Translations under genes and position numbers: made by a program | In this document: positions 55,425 to 55,975 of the stretch, piece by piece | Position numbering within the stretch: the stretch's first letter is position 1 | Layout of the letters: every line of letters begins with the position of its first letter | The notes under the pieces: generated by a model | Database searches by the model: none | Told to the model about the DNA's origin: nothing | The model's input: the letters and a program-made list of their open reading frames with translations, nothing else | Assembly (NCBI GenBank): GCA_019414665.1 | Contig: DXLO01000016.1 | Location: forward strand, 1 to 55,975 | Source: Bacteroides sp. | Lineage (GTDB): Bacteria > Bacteroidota > Bacteroidia > Bacteroidales > Bacteroidaceae | DNA: 55,975 nucleotides | Direction of reading: 5' to 3'

Positions 55425-55946
55425 ATGAAGTTCAGCATAACCCAAGCAACCATAGCAGATGCAGACGAACTGACATCATTTATAACAAGTATCTGGAAAA
55501 ACATGGAACACCGGGAATGGTTTGCTCCAGAAGAAGACAAAGATTATATAAAGTCGCTATTGTCTACTTACACAGGTATTATATGGAAAGCCATTGAAAC
55601 TGTATCAAGACAGACTGCCGGATTATTCATTGTCGTCTTTCCCGGAAAAAATTCCGAGAACCTAGGTTACGACATCGGACTACCTGAAGCAGAGTTGTGC
55701 AGTGTAGCACACATGGATACGGTAGCAGTGCATCCCAACTTCCGAGGTTACGGACTACAACGTTTACTTATAAGTCAGGCAGAAGAAGCCCTGAGCAAAA
55801 CCCAATACCGTTATTTGTTATGTACGGTCCATCCGGAAAACTCTTTTTCACGCAGTAACATGGAAAAATTAGGATATACGTATATAAAACAAGCGTTGAA
55901 ATATGGTGGACTACCGAGATGTATTTATCTGAAGAAAAGGACATAA
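55425..55946 (+). CDS. GNAT-family N-acetyltransferase
   Basis: A 173-residue protein with a standard GNAT fold. It has an N-terminal strand TQATIADADELTSFI, the acetyl-CoA loop in VAVHPNFRGYGLQRLL (the Q/RxxGxG/A type motif is RGYGLQ) and a C-terminal CTVHPENSFSRSNMEKLGY. The substrate is unknown. It is last complete gene of the operon begun by the nitroreductase gene, 25 bases after maf. The window ends 29 bases after its stop, so no terminator is seen. Confidence 0.85.
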   Translation: MKFSITQATIADADELTSFITSIWKNMEHREWFAPEEDKDYIKSLLSTYTGIIWKAIETVSRQTAGLFIVVFPGKNSENLGYDIGLPEAELCSVAHMDTVAVHPNFRGYGLQRLLISQAEEALSKTQYRYLLCTVHPENSFSRSNMEKLGYTYIKQALKYGGLPRCIYLKKRT

Positions 55947-55975
55947 CTATACTTTTTTCAGGGTAAACTATATAA

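Noticed and set aside
1..55975. CRISPR array, rRNA operon, prophage or integrated conjugative element
   Set aside because: No regularly spaced repeats, rRNA sequence, integrase, phage structural gene or transfer gene was seen.

Overview
The window reads as chromosome of a gut Bacteroidales species (Bacteroides or Phocaeicola type). The evidence is two SusC/SusD outer-membrane uptake pairs, a hybrid two-component regulator, a roughly 286-residue primary sigma factor without region 1.1, many Bacteroides-style lipoprotein signals, a Na+-pumping methylmalonyl-CoA decarboxylase operon, and promoters that repeatedly match the Bacteroides -7 element TAnnTTTG. No rRNA, CRISPR array, intact insertion sequence or prophage was seen. 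The species cannot be fixed from sequence reading alone.

Layout. 1-76: tRNA-Met with its terminator. 219-3131 (minus): glmM, a DUF4827-type lipoprotein, and an AT-rich lipoprotein with a beta/gamma-crystallin-like domain. 3271-5919 (minus): a GH109-type glycosidase and a NahK-like sugar-1-kinase, an apparent two-gene amino-sugar salvage unit. 6021-9732 (minus): NrnA-type DHH phosphoesterase, ComEC and Rpe. 9809-11709 (minus): an ECF sigma factor overlapping a protein that joins an inner-membrane anti-sigma-like N-terminus to an outer-membrane barrel. 11809-12549 (plus): NigD-like lipoprotein. 12623-15990 (minus): fmt, a ClC-type channel/transporter and Sua5. 16101-18233 (plus): dinB and rpoD. 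18401-20037 (plus): a small secreted protein and a clostripain-like (C11) lipoprotein protease. 20040-21079: DJ-1/PfpI protein and an HxlR regulator, divergently transcribed around a perfect operator-like palindrome.

21268-34992 (plus) is a complete polysaccharide utilization locus: HTCS sensor-regulator, GH16, SusC, SusD-like, IPT/TIG surface glycan-binding protein, GH3. Gene content and order match the known B. ovatus mixed-linkage beta-glucan locus, so the likely substrate is a cereal or other beta-(1,3)/(1,4)-glucan, with beta-1,3-glucan as the alternative. The working model is surface cleavage by GH16, capture by the SusD-like protein and SGBP, import by SusC, hydrolysis to glucose by GH3, and sensing of oligosaccharide by the HTCS. 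The HTCS-GH16 gap holds two pairs of direct repeats, each with a 21-bp period, a good candidate HTCS operator.

35056-36174 (minus) is an unrecognised secreted protein. 36752-44091 (plus) is a second Sus-like locus built around a large metzincin-type metalloprotease plus SusC/SusD, which suggests protein or peptide capture. A short IS/MITE-like remnant follows. 44348-45349 (minus) is a CDF cation transporter. 45552-50283 (minus) encodes methylmalonyl-CoA epimerase and the methylmalonyl-CoA decarboxylase complex (succinate-to-propionate pathway); its gamma subunit is fused to a lamin-tail-like lipoprotein domain. 50509-52506 (minus) holds an aldo/keto reductase and a FemAB/GNAT-like acyltransferase. 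52584-55946 (plus) is a run of nitroreductase, small membrane protein, DUF2520 protein, kdsC, maf and a GNAT acetyltransferase.

The -7 boxes indicate that several genes start downstream of their longest open frame. Corrected starts are used for nrnA-like, the ECF sigma factor, sua5, dinB, the HTCS, CDF and nitroreductase genes.
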